DNA of 64,000 nt. Origin: JABDLO01 sp035327565. GTDB lineage: Bacteria > Bacteroidota > Bacteroidia > Chitinophagales > Saprospiraceae. The stretch is taken from assembly GCA_035327565.1 (NCBI GenBank), contig DAOLDB010000019.1, positions 1-64,000 on the forward strand. The letters run 5' to 3'. Shown piece by piece: positions 45,569 through 53,416 of the stretch (position 1 is the stretch's first letter; every line of letters starts with the position of its first letter). The position numbers and the translations under genes are program-made. The notes beneath the pieces were generated by a model. The model was not told the origin of the DNA. It searched no databases and saw only the letters and a list, made by a program, of their open reading frames with translations.

Positions 45569-45937
45569 TCAGCAAGGGAAAACCTGAGATCGTATTTCCC
45601 TGGTGACAATAATCTCCTGCTGTATCAAATCCCGGTCAATGCCTGAAGGATAACAATCAATACTTTCTTCAAGTACTTCTAAATAGTGATCAAGCGCATC
45701 AAGTGCTTTCAGACAATTGGTAGCAGATTCTGTGAGGCGCCATACTTCCACCCTGATCCTTGCTTCTACATTAGCTTCAGTAGTAATATTTCTCAACTCT
45801 ATCGAGTCATCACAATTAATAAGACTCTTCTTGCAAGCAGAAAAACTTACAAAGAGGAATAACACAATCATCAAATAACATATCTGAAAAATTGTTTTAC
45901 CATTCATAAAGTGCATTTTATTTTTACTATCAATCAT
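45569..45937 (-). CDS. Small four-Cys lipoprotein, paralogue of the next gene
   Basis: 122 aa, family not recognised. Signal and lipobox FSAC (lipid Cys35). After the lipid Cys come 6 residues, then CDD, 30 residues, Cys, 19 residues, Cys, 26 residues and a final Cys at the very C-terminus. Much of the middle looks helical (LKALDALDHYLEVLEESID). The Met at residue 11 is an alternative start. Same pattern as the gene at 46021-46350, 83 bases upstream, so probably a duplicated pair in one unit. Convergent with the TolC gene. Confidence 0.75.
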   Translation of the reverse strand: MIDSKNKMHFMNGKTIFQICYLMIVLFLFVSFSACKKSLINCDDSIELRNITTEANVEARIRVEVWRLTESATNCLKALDALDHYLEVLEESIDCYPSGIDRDLIQQEIIVTREIRSQVFPC

Positions 45938-46020
45938 TAACCTATTGAATAAAACGATGAGCTAACTCCTTTTATGAAAATCAGAGATAAAAAAAAGATT
46001 TTTTCATCAAAAATCTTTCT

Positions 46021-46350
46021 CTAACAAGTTAGAGAATTCCTGTTTTGGGTGGCTTCGCTAATATCCTGATCCAATTGGGCTTGTTGCGCCGGGTCAAAAC
46101 ACTCCCTGATATCACGTAAAACATCAATATAAGAATCAAATGCATTTCTTAAATCCCTGCATAAACTGGAACTGGTCGGATCAGCATTGAATGCAGTGAT
46201 TGCCTGATTCAGGGATTGAACCTCAGAACTTAATAAGTCATTGACAGACATTGGATCATCACAATCCACCTTATTCTTACTACATGAAATCAAAAGCATG
46301 CTAAAAATGAAAATCATAACGGGCCACCCAATATATTTTTTTACTATCAT
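46021..46350 (-). CDS. Small four-Cys lipoprotein, paralogue of the previous gene
   Basis: 109 aa, family not recognised. Signal with lipobox LISC (lipid Cys23), then 6 residues, CDD, 31 residues, Cys, 19 residues (RDLRNAFDSYIDVLRDIRE), Cys, 24 residues and a terminal Cys. The order, spacing and helix-like middle match the neighbour at 45569-45937. Four non-lipid Cys would allow two disulfides in the periplasm or on the surface. First gene of the pair; divergent from the UPF0173 hydrolase. Confidence 0.75.
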   Translation of the reverse strand: MIVKKYIGWPVMIFIFSMLLISCSKNKVDCDDPMSVNDLLSSEVQSLNQAITAFNADPTSSSLCRDLRNAFDSYIDVLRDIRECFDPAQQAQLDQDISEATQNRNSLTC

Positions 46351-46673
46351 AATGATTTATATTTTATGAATAACAGTAAAATTTAGAACCAGACAATGAA
46401 CACTAATGTTGCAATAAATGACTCAAAAATATATAAAACAGTAATTAATACCCTGAATTAATCACTTCAATCGTAGTAATTTTTTTTTTGAAGTGAATAT
46501 AACACGATGAATATTATGACCATTTCAATGGTATTGTTCGAAACATCCCTCAAAATGTATAAATAAAGGTAAAATCTCGATGTACAATATTATTTCCACT
46601 CCATGGTGATTTTAATTGCCAATAGTTATGGATGTACTGAATGATATTCAACATATCAAAATATATTAAAACA
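46351..46673. other. Divergent intergenic with two inverted repeats
   Basis: 323 bases between the lipoprotein pair and the UPF0173 gene. TCACTTCAA (46462-46470) pairs perfectly with TTGAAGTGA (46488-46496) across a T-rich loop, and ACCATT-TC-AATGGT lies at 46519-46532. No gene seen; the region must hold promoters for both sides. Confidence 0.45.
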
Positions 46674-47363
46674 ATGATAATCAAATTTTTAGGACACGCA
46701 GGTTTTTATATGAAAACATTAGGGAAGCACTTGATTATTGATCCGTTTATTACCGGCAATTCTCTTGCCGAGGGAATAATTGACATCAAAAAACTGAAAG
46801 CTGACTATATTTTACTGACGCATGGACATGGAGATCATATTGCTGACGCAGAAACCATTGCTTCAAATAACAATGCAACCATCATTTCCAATTATGAAAT
46901 TGTCACCTGGTATGGTCAAAAAAACATTAAAGGTCATGGAATGAATATAGGAGGGAAATATTCATTTGACTTTGGCACAGTACGTTATACTACTGCAATC
47001 CATTCTTCGGTTCTGCCCGATGGCACCTATGCAGGCAATCCTGGCGGTTTTATCATACAAAATGAAGAAGAAGTATTTTATCATGCCGGAGATACCGCTT
47101 TAACTTTAGATATGAAACTGATTCCACAATTGGGATATAAGCTTGATTTTGCTATCTTACCCATTGGGGACAACTTTACTATGGGATATGAAGACGCTCT
47201 GATTGCAGCTACTTATTTGGAATGTGATATTATTATTGGATGCCATTTCAATACTTTTCCTCCTATTACCATTGATACACAAAAAGCCAGCGAAGTTTTT
47301 ACAAAAGCAGGAAAAAAATTATTGATCCCTGAGGTAGGTAAAATTGTCGATGTATCTTTGTGA
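46674..47363 (+). CDS. UPF0173 family metal-dependent hydrolase
   Basis: 229 aa from the ATG at 46674 (MIIKFLGHAGFYM), which matches family length; an in-frame ATG at 46641 adds 11 residues. Metallo-beta-lactamase fold: HGHGDH at 50-55, HAGDTAL and GCHFNTFPPI supply the metal ligands. Biochemical role of UPF0173 is not settled. Its stop lies 25 bases before the preferred parA start. Confidence 0.88.
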   Translation: MIIKFLGHAGFYMKTLGKHLIIDPFITGNSLAEGIIDIKKLKADYILLTHGHGDHIADAETIASNNNATIISNYEIVTWYGQKNIKGHGMNIGGKYSFDFGTVRYTTAIHSSVLPDGTYAGNPGGFIIQNEEEVFYHAGDTALTLDMKLIPQLGYKLDFAILPIGDNFTMGYEDALIAATYLECDIIIGCHFNTFPPITIDTQKASEVFTKAGKKLLIPEVGKIVDVSL

Positions 47364-47388
47364 TTCATTTTATAAAAAAGATCATCAC

Positions 47389-48228
47389 ATGGGTAAAATT
47401 ATAGCCATTGCAAATCAAAAGGGAGGGGTTGGAAAAACCACTACTGCCATCAATTTGGCAGCGGCATTGGCCATACTCAATAAAAAAATTCTTCTTGTGG
47501 ATGCTGACCCTCAGGCAAATTCCAGTTCAGGCGTTGGTATTTATATCAAAGAGGAAAATTACAGTTTATTTGACGTGCTTATTGATGGATTGGCACCTGC
47601 TGAAGCGATTGTAACAACACGGACACCCAACCTCGATTTACTTCCTGCTTCCATTGATCTGGTTGGAGCAGAAATTGAACTGATAAATGCCAATAACAAA
47701 TCTACGGCCTTAAAGGAAGTGCTGGAACCTTTGAGAAATACATATGACTACATATTCATTGATTGCCTTCCATCATTGGGATTGATCACATTGAATGCGC
47801 TTACCGCTGCTGACAGTGTATTAATTCCTCTACAATGTGAATTCTTTGCTTTGGAGGGATATGGCAAATTGAAAGACACTATTAATATGATCAAAGAAAC
47901 CACGAATCCTGCCCTTGAAATTGAGGGAGTAGTAATGTCAATGTATGACAAAAGACTTAATATGGCCAATATTGTTATCAAAGAAGTATCCGAGATTATA
48001 AGCGATAAAGTGTTCGAAACCATCATCCATAGAAACTCCAAAGTGGGAGAATCTCCCAGTTTGGGTATGCCTGTTATCCTATACGATGTGGCCAGCAAAG
48101 GTGCCAATAATTATCTCAATTTAGCTAAGGAGTTCTTAGCCCAGAATGAAGACGGTGTTTTTAAAAAAATGAATGACCAAAAAGTGAGAGCATTTCTCTC
48201 CAATGCGGCCTCGAAGCAAACTATATGA
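47389..48228 (+). CDS. parA: Chromosome partitioning ATPase ParA (Soj)
   Basis: 279 aa from the ATG at 47389 (MGKIIAIANQ); a longer frame would overlap the upstream gene and add an unrelated leader. Deviant Walker A KGGVGKT at 11-17, LLVDADPQANSS, and YIFIDCLPSLGLITLNAL (Walker B region). No N-terminal helix-turn-helix, so it is the short chromosomal type. It segregates origins with ParB-parS. parB overlaps its stop by 4 bases. Confidence 0.95.
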   Translation: MGKIIAIANQKGGVGKTTTAINLAAALAILNKKILLVDADPQANSSSGVGIYIKEENYSLFDVLIDGLAPAEAIVTTRTPNLDLLPASIDLVGAEIELINANNKSTALKEVLEPLRNTYDYIFIDCLPSLGLITLNALTAADSVLIPLQCEFFALEGYGKLKDTINMIKETTNPALEIEGVVMSMYDKRLNMANIVIKEVSEIISDKVFETIIHRNSKVGESPSLGMPVILYDVASKGANNYLNLAKEFLAQNEDGVFKKMNDQKVRAFLSNAASKQTI

Positions 48229-49124
48229 GCAGAAAAAAAGAAGTTGGCAAGGGAATCAGAGCGCTGCTATCCAATATAGAACAGAGCAATCATCCTGAGA
48301 TCACCCGTAATACCATTAAAGAACTTGCAGGCAATGCTGCCTATGTACCTATTGCCCAGATAGAAACGAACCCCTACCAGCCCAGACAGGATTTTGACAA
48401 TGAAGAACTGATGGAATTGGCCCGGTCCATTAAAACATTTGGATTAATTCAGCCGGTCACCCTCAGGTCTATGGGCGACAGCAAATTTCAATTGATTTCA
48501 GGTGAAAGGCGATTGAGAGCATCAAAAATGACCGGCTTAACAGAAGTGCCCGCTTTTATCCGGCTCGCCAATGACCAGGAAATGCTGGAAATGGCATTGG
48601 TAGAAAATATCCAAAGAACTAATCTGAATGCAATTGAAGTAGCTATATCTTATCAGCGACTCATGGACGAATGCAGTCTTACGCATGAAGAGTTAAGCAA
48701 CCGGGTTGGTAAAAACAGAAGCACAGTCACCAATTACGTAAGATTACTAAAACTGCCTCCAGACATTCAGGCAGGAATTAAAGAAGACAAAATCAGTATG
48801 GGCCATGCCCGGTCCATCGCCGGACTCGAAGACCCTGTCCAACAATTAGACATTTACAAAGATATCATACTAAAACAATTATCGGTAAGAGCAACTGAGT
48901 CATTGGTCAAACAATATGGTGAAGACCCTCAACCGGTGAAGCTTGCTCCCAAGATATCCATACCACCTGAATTGCTCCGACTTCAGGATAAACTCAGTAC
49001 TTTGTATGGATGTAAAGTGGAAATTCAAAGGAGTCACAAAGGTGAAGGCCGAATCGTTTTAAAATTTAATACTGATAATGAATTGAATAATCTGCTTGAT
49101 TTGCTCGATCAAAGCTATGGATAA
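48225..49124 (+). CDS. parB: Chromosome partitioning protein ParB (Spo0J)
   Basis: 299 aa. DNA-binding CTPase clamp loading at parS. Seen: N-terminal ParA-contact segment (KEVGKGIRALLS), QIETNPYQPRQDF, CTP-binding motifs GERRLRA and ENIQRTNLNAIE, the helix-turn-helix (LTHEELSNRVGKNRSTVTNY) and a C-terminal dimer domain. Overlaps parA by 4 bases. No consensus parS (TGTTTCACGTGAAACA-like) was seen in the window. Confidence 0.95.
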   Translation: MSRKKEVGKGIRALLSNIEQSNHPEITRNTIKELAGNAAYVPIAQIETNPYQPRQDFDNEELMELARSIKTFGLIQPVTLRSMGDSKFQLISGERRLRASKMTGLTEVPAFIRLANDQEMLEMALVENIQRTNLNAIEVAISYQRLMDECSLTHEELSNRVGKNRSTVTNYVRLLKLPPDIQAGIKEDKISMGHARSIAGLEDPVQQLDIYKDIILKQLSVRATESLVKQYGEDPQPVKLAPKISIPPELLRLQDKLSTLYGCKVEIQRSHKGEGRIVLKFNTDNELNNLLDLLDQSYG

Positions 49125-49778
49125 ATGAATAATTCTTTTCTTCCAATCCTTTTTATAGCCGCTTTATTTATCATTGATAATAATATTGTGGAAGCCCAGT
49201 TCAGGGCTCAACCCCCTCCATATTCAGGCATTGACGACAGGCAGGCAACTCCTGATGACACCATACCGACTGAAAGAAGTTCAATTTTTGATATTTTCAC
49301 AGGAAAGCCAGGAAAAGCTGCTTTGTATTCTTTGATTATACCGGGAGGGGGTCAGGTATATAATAAAAAATATTGGAAAGTGCCTTTGGTATGGGCAGGT
49401 GAAGGTGCTGCCATTTCATGGATGCTCTGGAATAATACCCGCTATAAGGAATGGCGAGATGCTCACCTTGACCTGATCAATAACAGAATAGACAATTACC
49501 GCGGAGTAAGCAACCCTACCACAGCAAAGGCAATTAGAGATGCCTATTTAAAGCAAAGGGAATACGGGTACCTCATAGTGGCATTAGCTCATTTTCTCAA
49601 TGTATTTGAAGCCTTCATAGACAGACATTTGACAGATTTTGACATTGATGATGACCTTTCTTTCAAGCCCAATTTTATCCAACTGCCCGGAATGCTACCA
49701 GCGCCTGCATTTACAATCACCATTCCCTTTCAGCGTTCACCAAAAAAAAATCAGGTTCAGTATCACTCATTTCCTTGA
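49125..49778 (+). CDS. DUF5683 domain protein, membrane or secreted
   Basis: 217 aa, function unknown. A signal peptide or anchor is followed by a Pro/Thr-rich segment, then the DUF5683 core (AALYSLIIPGGGQVYNKKYW, VPLVWAGEGAAISWMLWNNT) with two hydrophobic segments and a later LIVALAHFLNVFEAFIDRHL. DUF5683 genes directly after parB are common in Bacteroidota. ATG follows the parB stop immediately. The 3' end overlaps the convergent NlpC/P60 gene by 16 bases. Confidence 0.85.
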   Translation: MNNSFLPILFIAALFIIDNNIVEAQFRAQPPPYSGIDDRQATPDDTIPTERSSIFDIFTGKPGKAALYSLIIPGGGQVYNKKYWKVPLVWAGEGAAISWMLWNNTRYKEWRDAHLDLINNRIDNYRGVSNPTTAKAIRDAYLKQREYGYLIVALAHFLNVFEAFIDRHLTDFDIDDDLSFKPNFIQLPGMLPAPAFTITIPFQRSPKKNQVQYHSFP

Positions 49779-50635
49779 GACAATACACTTTGGTCAAAAT
49801 TTTCAGATTTCTCATTTTCTTGATTTTCGATTAATCTTCTGATCATCCTTAAAGGATGCGTATAATTTTTACGATCGCGGTTATAAATCCCAAAATGATC
49901 CAACTCGTCAATTCTTACACATTCATCCACATGAATAATTTTTCCTTCACTCAGAACAATACCGGCATGATCAATCCTACCATCCTGATTTTCAAAAAAT
50001 GCAAGATCACCAGGACGGGCTTCATGGACAAAGTGAATCCATTCCCCTTCCTTTGCCTGATATACCGGATAACGACTAAGCCGAATCCCTATCATCTTAA
50101 ATACCATTTGAACCAAAGCACCTGCATCAATTCCAAATGGTGTTCTCCCTCCGGGAAGATAGGGAGCATGCAGGTACTTCATGGCAATCTTCCTTATCCA
50201 ATCCAGTTTAATTTCTTGTTTATCCGGTGCATAAACCAATCCATTGTAAATGTATTTCGCATCAGGCATCACATAAGACAACCCATCATATTGAGGAAGA
50301 GACGATCCTAATACCAAAGGTATCAGTTGATTCCCTGATAATGAAGATTGTACCAGTTCCAAAGCATATCCCACCCGCTTACCCAATTTCACGTATTGCT
50401 TTTCAGTTATTGGCGTGATCTGTCTGTACCGGATCCATCCTTCCAGCCCATCCCAATCCAATTGCACGCGCGCCCAGTCATTGTGTTTTTTAGTGATGAT
50501 TTGACAAGTTTCTCCATAAAGGATCTGACCCGTAAGGATGGAATGATCGGTTGGATTACTTCTTACCGGTATTACACTCAAATGGCATATACCATGAATC
50601 TTCCTGGGTGTATATTTTTTCTTGATGCTTACCAT
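49763..50635 (-). CDS. NlpC/P60-fold protein with SH3-like domains, catalytic Cys replaced
   Basis: 290 aa. An SH3-like region (HLSVIPVRSNPTDHSILTGQ, YGETCQIITKKHNDWARVQL) precedes an NlpC/P60 domain: PYLPGGRTPFGID, then AGALVQMVFKM, RPGDLAFFENQDGRIDHAGI and GKIIHVDE. Active members have GIDCSG; here the position is GIDAGA, so the nucleophile Cys is Ala171, while the partner His residues remain. It should be unable to hydrolyse peptidoglycan peptides by the normal mechanism and may bind cell wall instead. Divergent from a PorP-like gene; a -7-like TATATTTG lies at 50668-50675. Confidence 0.85.
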   Translation of the reverse strand: MVSIKKKYTPRKIHGICHLSVIPVRSNPTDHSILTGQILYGETCQIITKKHNDWARVQLDWDGLEGWIRYRQITPITEKQYVKLGKRVGYALELVQSSLSGNQLIPLVLGSSLPQYDGLSYVMPDAKYIYNGLVYAPDKQEIKLDWIRKIAMKYLHAPYLPGGRTPFGIDAGALVQMVFKMIGIRLSRYPVYQAKEGEWIHFVHEARPGDLAFFENQDGRIDHAGIVLSEGKIIHVDECVRIDELDHFGIYNRDRKNYTHPLRMIRRLIENQENEKSENFDQSVLSQGNE

Positions 50636-50760
50636 AATTCAACGGTAATTTAGCATATTTCACACGCCAAATATACCAAATGCAATCAAACATATTTTTT
50701 TCACCCATAACCTTTTCAATTTCAAGACAACAAATGGAACATCGTACGTTTAATACTATC

Positions 50761-51840
50761 ATGAAAAGAAGGAATTTATATCGAAGCACTCTATTAATAC
50801 TACTCCTTTTAACTACCGGTTCCACTTTGTATGTCATTGGCCAGGATGCTCATTTTTCTCAATTTTACGCCAACCCCCTTTTATTAAATCCCGCTCTCAC
50901 AGGTACTTCCGACGGAAGATTCAGAGTAAGCAGTGCATACCGCGACCAATGGCGATCGGCTTTGGATGATCCATTCAGAACTTATACCCTCTCAGGAGAT
51001 GTTAGTTATCCGATTAATGAAAAATCTTCAAAATATCCTGACCGGTTCGCTGTAGGTATTAATTTTTTTGGAGATCGGGTGAGTACCATAGATTTCAACA
51101 CTACCCAACTATCGTTTTACGGTGCATATCATAAGTCCCTGGATCAGAGAACCCAGCAGTTTATAAGTGCCGGCTTTTATATTGGGGTCGGACAAAAAAA
51201 TATCAATTTCGAAAATCTCACTTTTGAAGATCAGTTTAATGCCGTAGATGGGTACACATTGCCAAGCGGGGAATTCCTACCCAACAATAATTTTGGCTAT
51301 GCAGATCTGGGTATGGGCATTAATTACTCCATCAGTCCCGGTCGCAACACACATTTCTATGTTGGTGCAGGGGTTTTTCATGTCAATACTCCCAACATTT
51401 CTTTCTATAAAGATGAACGAACAACCGACCCCAATCTGATCACCCGAAATTTACTCGATCCCCGTTTTACCCTGTATACCGGTGCATCTTTCAAATTGCC
51501 TGATCGTTGGAGTATACAACCCAGAGTACTGATTATGGTTCAGGACGTGCACAAACAATATAATTTTGGTAATAATTTTCGCTACCAACTCGACAATGAA
51601 GCTTCCCGTTTTTTCCACATTGGCCCCTGGATACGTATCACAGACCATGTGGATGGTGCTGCACCTGAAGCTTTCGTTCTTGCTTTCGGCTTTGAGACAG
51701 GTAGTTTTTTACTGGGATTGAGCTATGACCATAATGTGAAGGATCTAAGCAATCGAAGAGCCGGTCTTCATTCTTTTGAACTTTCATTTACCTTCACCGG
51801 CGAATTCTATAACCAGGTGGATTTTTGTCCCAGATTTTGA
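50761..51840 (+). CDS. PorP/SprF family type IX secretion membrane protein
   Basis: 359 aa from the ATG at 50761 (MKRRNLYRSTLLILLLLTTG), which gives a clean signal peptide ending near GQ; the frame stays open 81 bases upstream. The mature start DAHFSQFYANPLLLNPALTG and SSAYRDQWRS are diagnostic of the family. The rest is a Tyr/Phe-rich beta-barrel. A second copy besides 285-1325. No large adhesin gene neighbours it. Confidence 0.9.
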   Translation: MKRRNLYRSTLLILLLLTTGSTLYVIGQDAHFSQFYANPLLLNPALTGTSDGRFRVSSAYRDQWRSALDDPFRTYTLSGDVSYPINEKSSKYPDRFAVGINFFGDRVSTIDFNTTQLSFYGAYHKSLDQRTQQFISAGFYIGVGQKNINFENLTFEDQFNAVDGYTLPSGEFLPNNNFGYADLGMGINYSISPGRNTHFYVGAGVFHVNTPNISFYKDERTTDPNLITRNLLDPRFTLYTGASFKLPDRWSIQPRVLIMVQDVHKQYNFGNNFRYQLDNEASRFFHIGPWIRITDHVDGAAPEAFVLAFGFETGSFLLGLSYDHNVKDLSNRRAGLHSFELSFTFTGEFYNQVDFCPRF

Positions 51841-51904
51841 CCGGAGTTTTTAATGGCCAATTGCGTATCTATTCTTTTTACATATTTTATTTCCGGAATT
51901 GAAT

Positions 51905-51924
51905 AAAAAAGAGAATATCTCTTT
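51905..51924 (-). terminator. Candidate terminator of the IPTL-type gene
   Basis: AAAGAGA-ATA-TCTCTTT hairpin; on the minus strand it is followed by a T-run (TTTTTTATTC). AT-rich, so modest stability. It lies in the gap between the convergent PorP-like and IPTL-type genes. Confidence 0.45.
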
Positions 51925-51956
51925 CTTATAAGAATCTTGATTTTATTGACTCCAGA

Positions 51957-52961
51957 TTATAAGGTATGACCACCAAATGGTTTAAAAGCCTTAATACGAA
52001 TTGCAATCGCTCCACCAATCGCCAGCAATAGACTTAATATAAATAGTGCCCAGGTACCCATAGTGGGTATGGGTGTAGAAATCGGGCAGTCTTCAGCGCC
52101 TAAACACATTTCAAATGGATCTTCATCATCAGTTTCGAATACAACTTCATCATCAGAATTTCTGATAACCCTCCAATCAATGGTAAAAGTTGAAGAAGGT
52201 AACCTCCAAATATCTAATTGGTATAGCCCGTTAATATTTTCTGTAATCACGATATCCAGCTCATCCTGCAGATCAATACCCATAGGATTTTCCGTCAGAT
52301 ATACCGGATCACCAAACCCATCAAATCCAAAAATCACTACAGTATAACCTGAAGCAATCCCTTCAAATGTAAGTAAGTCATGAAATAATGTTACAGGCTC
52401 TCCGGGATTCTGAACATTAAGCGGGTCATCACATGAACATGGATCATTAACTCCAAAATCTAAGTTAGCGTCAATCACTGCTATCTGGAACTGGCAACAA
52501 TCATAATTACTTCCCATCGAACAATCTGATGTGCCACGTGAATGTATATTACGTTGGTTATGATAGATAGTAGAGTGATCAATACATAAACAAATATTAT
52601 GGATTCCTACACCTGCTATCACCGGATCAAAGCAATATCCTTCAACCCCATCTCCTGAAAAATCTATTTTCTCATCAGTAATTCTTGCAGGAGAATTACC
52701 TATCTGGTTTTCCGATTCATTCTCATCCGGCAGTGTAACTAAAGTACAAACCAAATTGAGCAAATTGATTGTTCCTTCATCACATGCCTGTAAAAGTTCT
52801 TTATCAGGTGATGGAAGATCAGGACGTACAAATGGATCAAATATTATCCCATTGAGATTGGTGAATATAGTATCGGTTGGACAGTTACAAAACTGTGCAT
52901 TTCCGGAATTAACAATCATCAATAAAAAAAGTGAGAAAATAGCAGTACTAAGCAATTTCAT
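51957..52961 (-). CDS. Cys-rich secreted protein with IPTL-CTERM-like tail
   Basis: 334 aa, function unknown. A signal peptide ends near residue 23 (SGNAQ). The body is rich in Cys (for example FCNCPTD, NICLCIDHS, YDCCQF, PCSCDDP), suggesting disulfides. The end has the three-part sorting form: IPTMGTW from residue 298, a hydrophobic helix of about 18 residues (304-321), then a basic tail (RIKAFK). This resembles IPTL-CTERM signals rather than a T9SS C-terminal domain. Convergent with the PorP-like gene; its own promoter is at 53011-53040. Confidence 0.75.
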   Translation of the reverse strand: MKLLSTAIFSLFLLMIVNSGNAQFCNCPTDTIFTNLNGIIFDPFVRPDLPSPDKELLQACDEGTINLLNLVCTLVTLPDENESENQIGNSPARITDEKIDFSGDGVEGYCFDPVIAGVGIHNICLCIDHSTIYHNQRNIHSRGTSDCSMGSNYDCCQFQIAVIDANLDFGVNDPCSCDDPLNVQNPGEPVTLFHDLLTFEGIASGYTVVIFGFDGFGDPVYLTENPMGIDLQDELDIVITENINGLYQLDIWRLPSSTFTIDWRVIRNSDDEVVFETDDEDPFEMCLGAEDCPISTPIPTMGTWALFILSLLLAIGGAIAIRIKAFKPFGGHTL

Positions 52962-53010
52962 AATTCAATTGAGTTAAGTGGGTTTCCTTTATATTAATTA
53001 ATCTTCATGG

Positions 53011-53040
53011 TAAAGATAAAGGATTTTTTATAAACACAAA
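53011..53040 (-). promoter_or_regulatory. Promoter of the IPTL-type gene
   Basis: On the minus strand TTTG (53037-53040), 18 bp, TATCTTTA (53011-53018, one mismatch to TAnnTTTG). The spacing equals the rpsL promoter. Expected leader about 45 bases. Confidence 0.6.
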
Positions 53041-53416
53041 AATAGTATTTCACTATTGTCTATCAATCCAGTATTTTCTGTTAATTATCAAAAAATTGAC
53101 TATGTTCTATTAGTGTTCAAAGCAAACATAGATAAATTAAAACTAAATTCTGCAATTTTTGAGTTGAATGTAATATTATTTTGAACGGCGATTTTGAACA
53201 CCACAATATAACTGCAATAATTCGTTGTCGATGATAAATAATTGAGGTCAATGAGGGCGGATTACAGGTAGTATTACTATAATTGTTGATATACATTTAT
53301 AAAGGATCTATGGATATGAATACAAAATGAATATAAAAACTTTATACATTATCGTTCTAAATGGGTGATGTCATAATAACACGATTGTTGTGTAATTTAA
53401 ATATCCAGACCGTCCT
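53041..53416. other. Intergenic, no gene seen
   Basis: About 375 AT-rich bases between the divergent IPTL-type and AsmA-like genes. A weak 6-bp inverted repeat (AATAGT/ACTATT) lies near 53041-53057. No coding or RNA gene recognised. Confidence 0.4.

Noticed and set aside
48225..49124. parS sites near parAB
   Set aside because: No 16-bp match close to the parS consensus was found by eye in parA, parB or their flanks.
50556..50837. 93-codon minus-strand frame overlapping the NlpC/P60 and PorP-like starts
   Set aside because: It overlaps the coding starts of two well-supported genes and their promoter region and has no family features.
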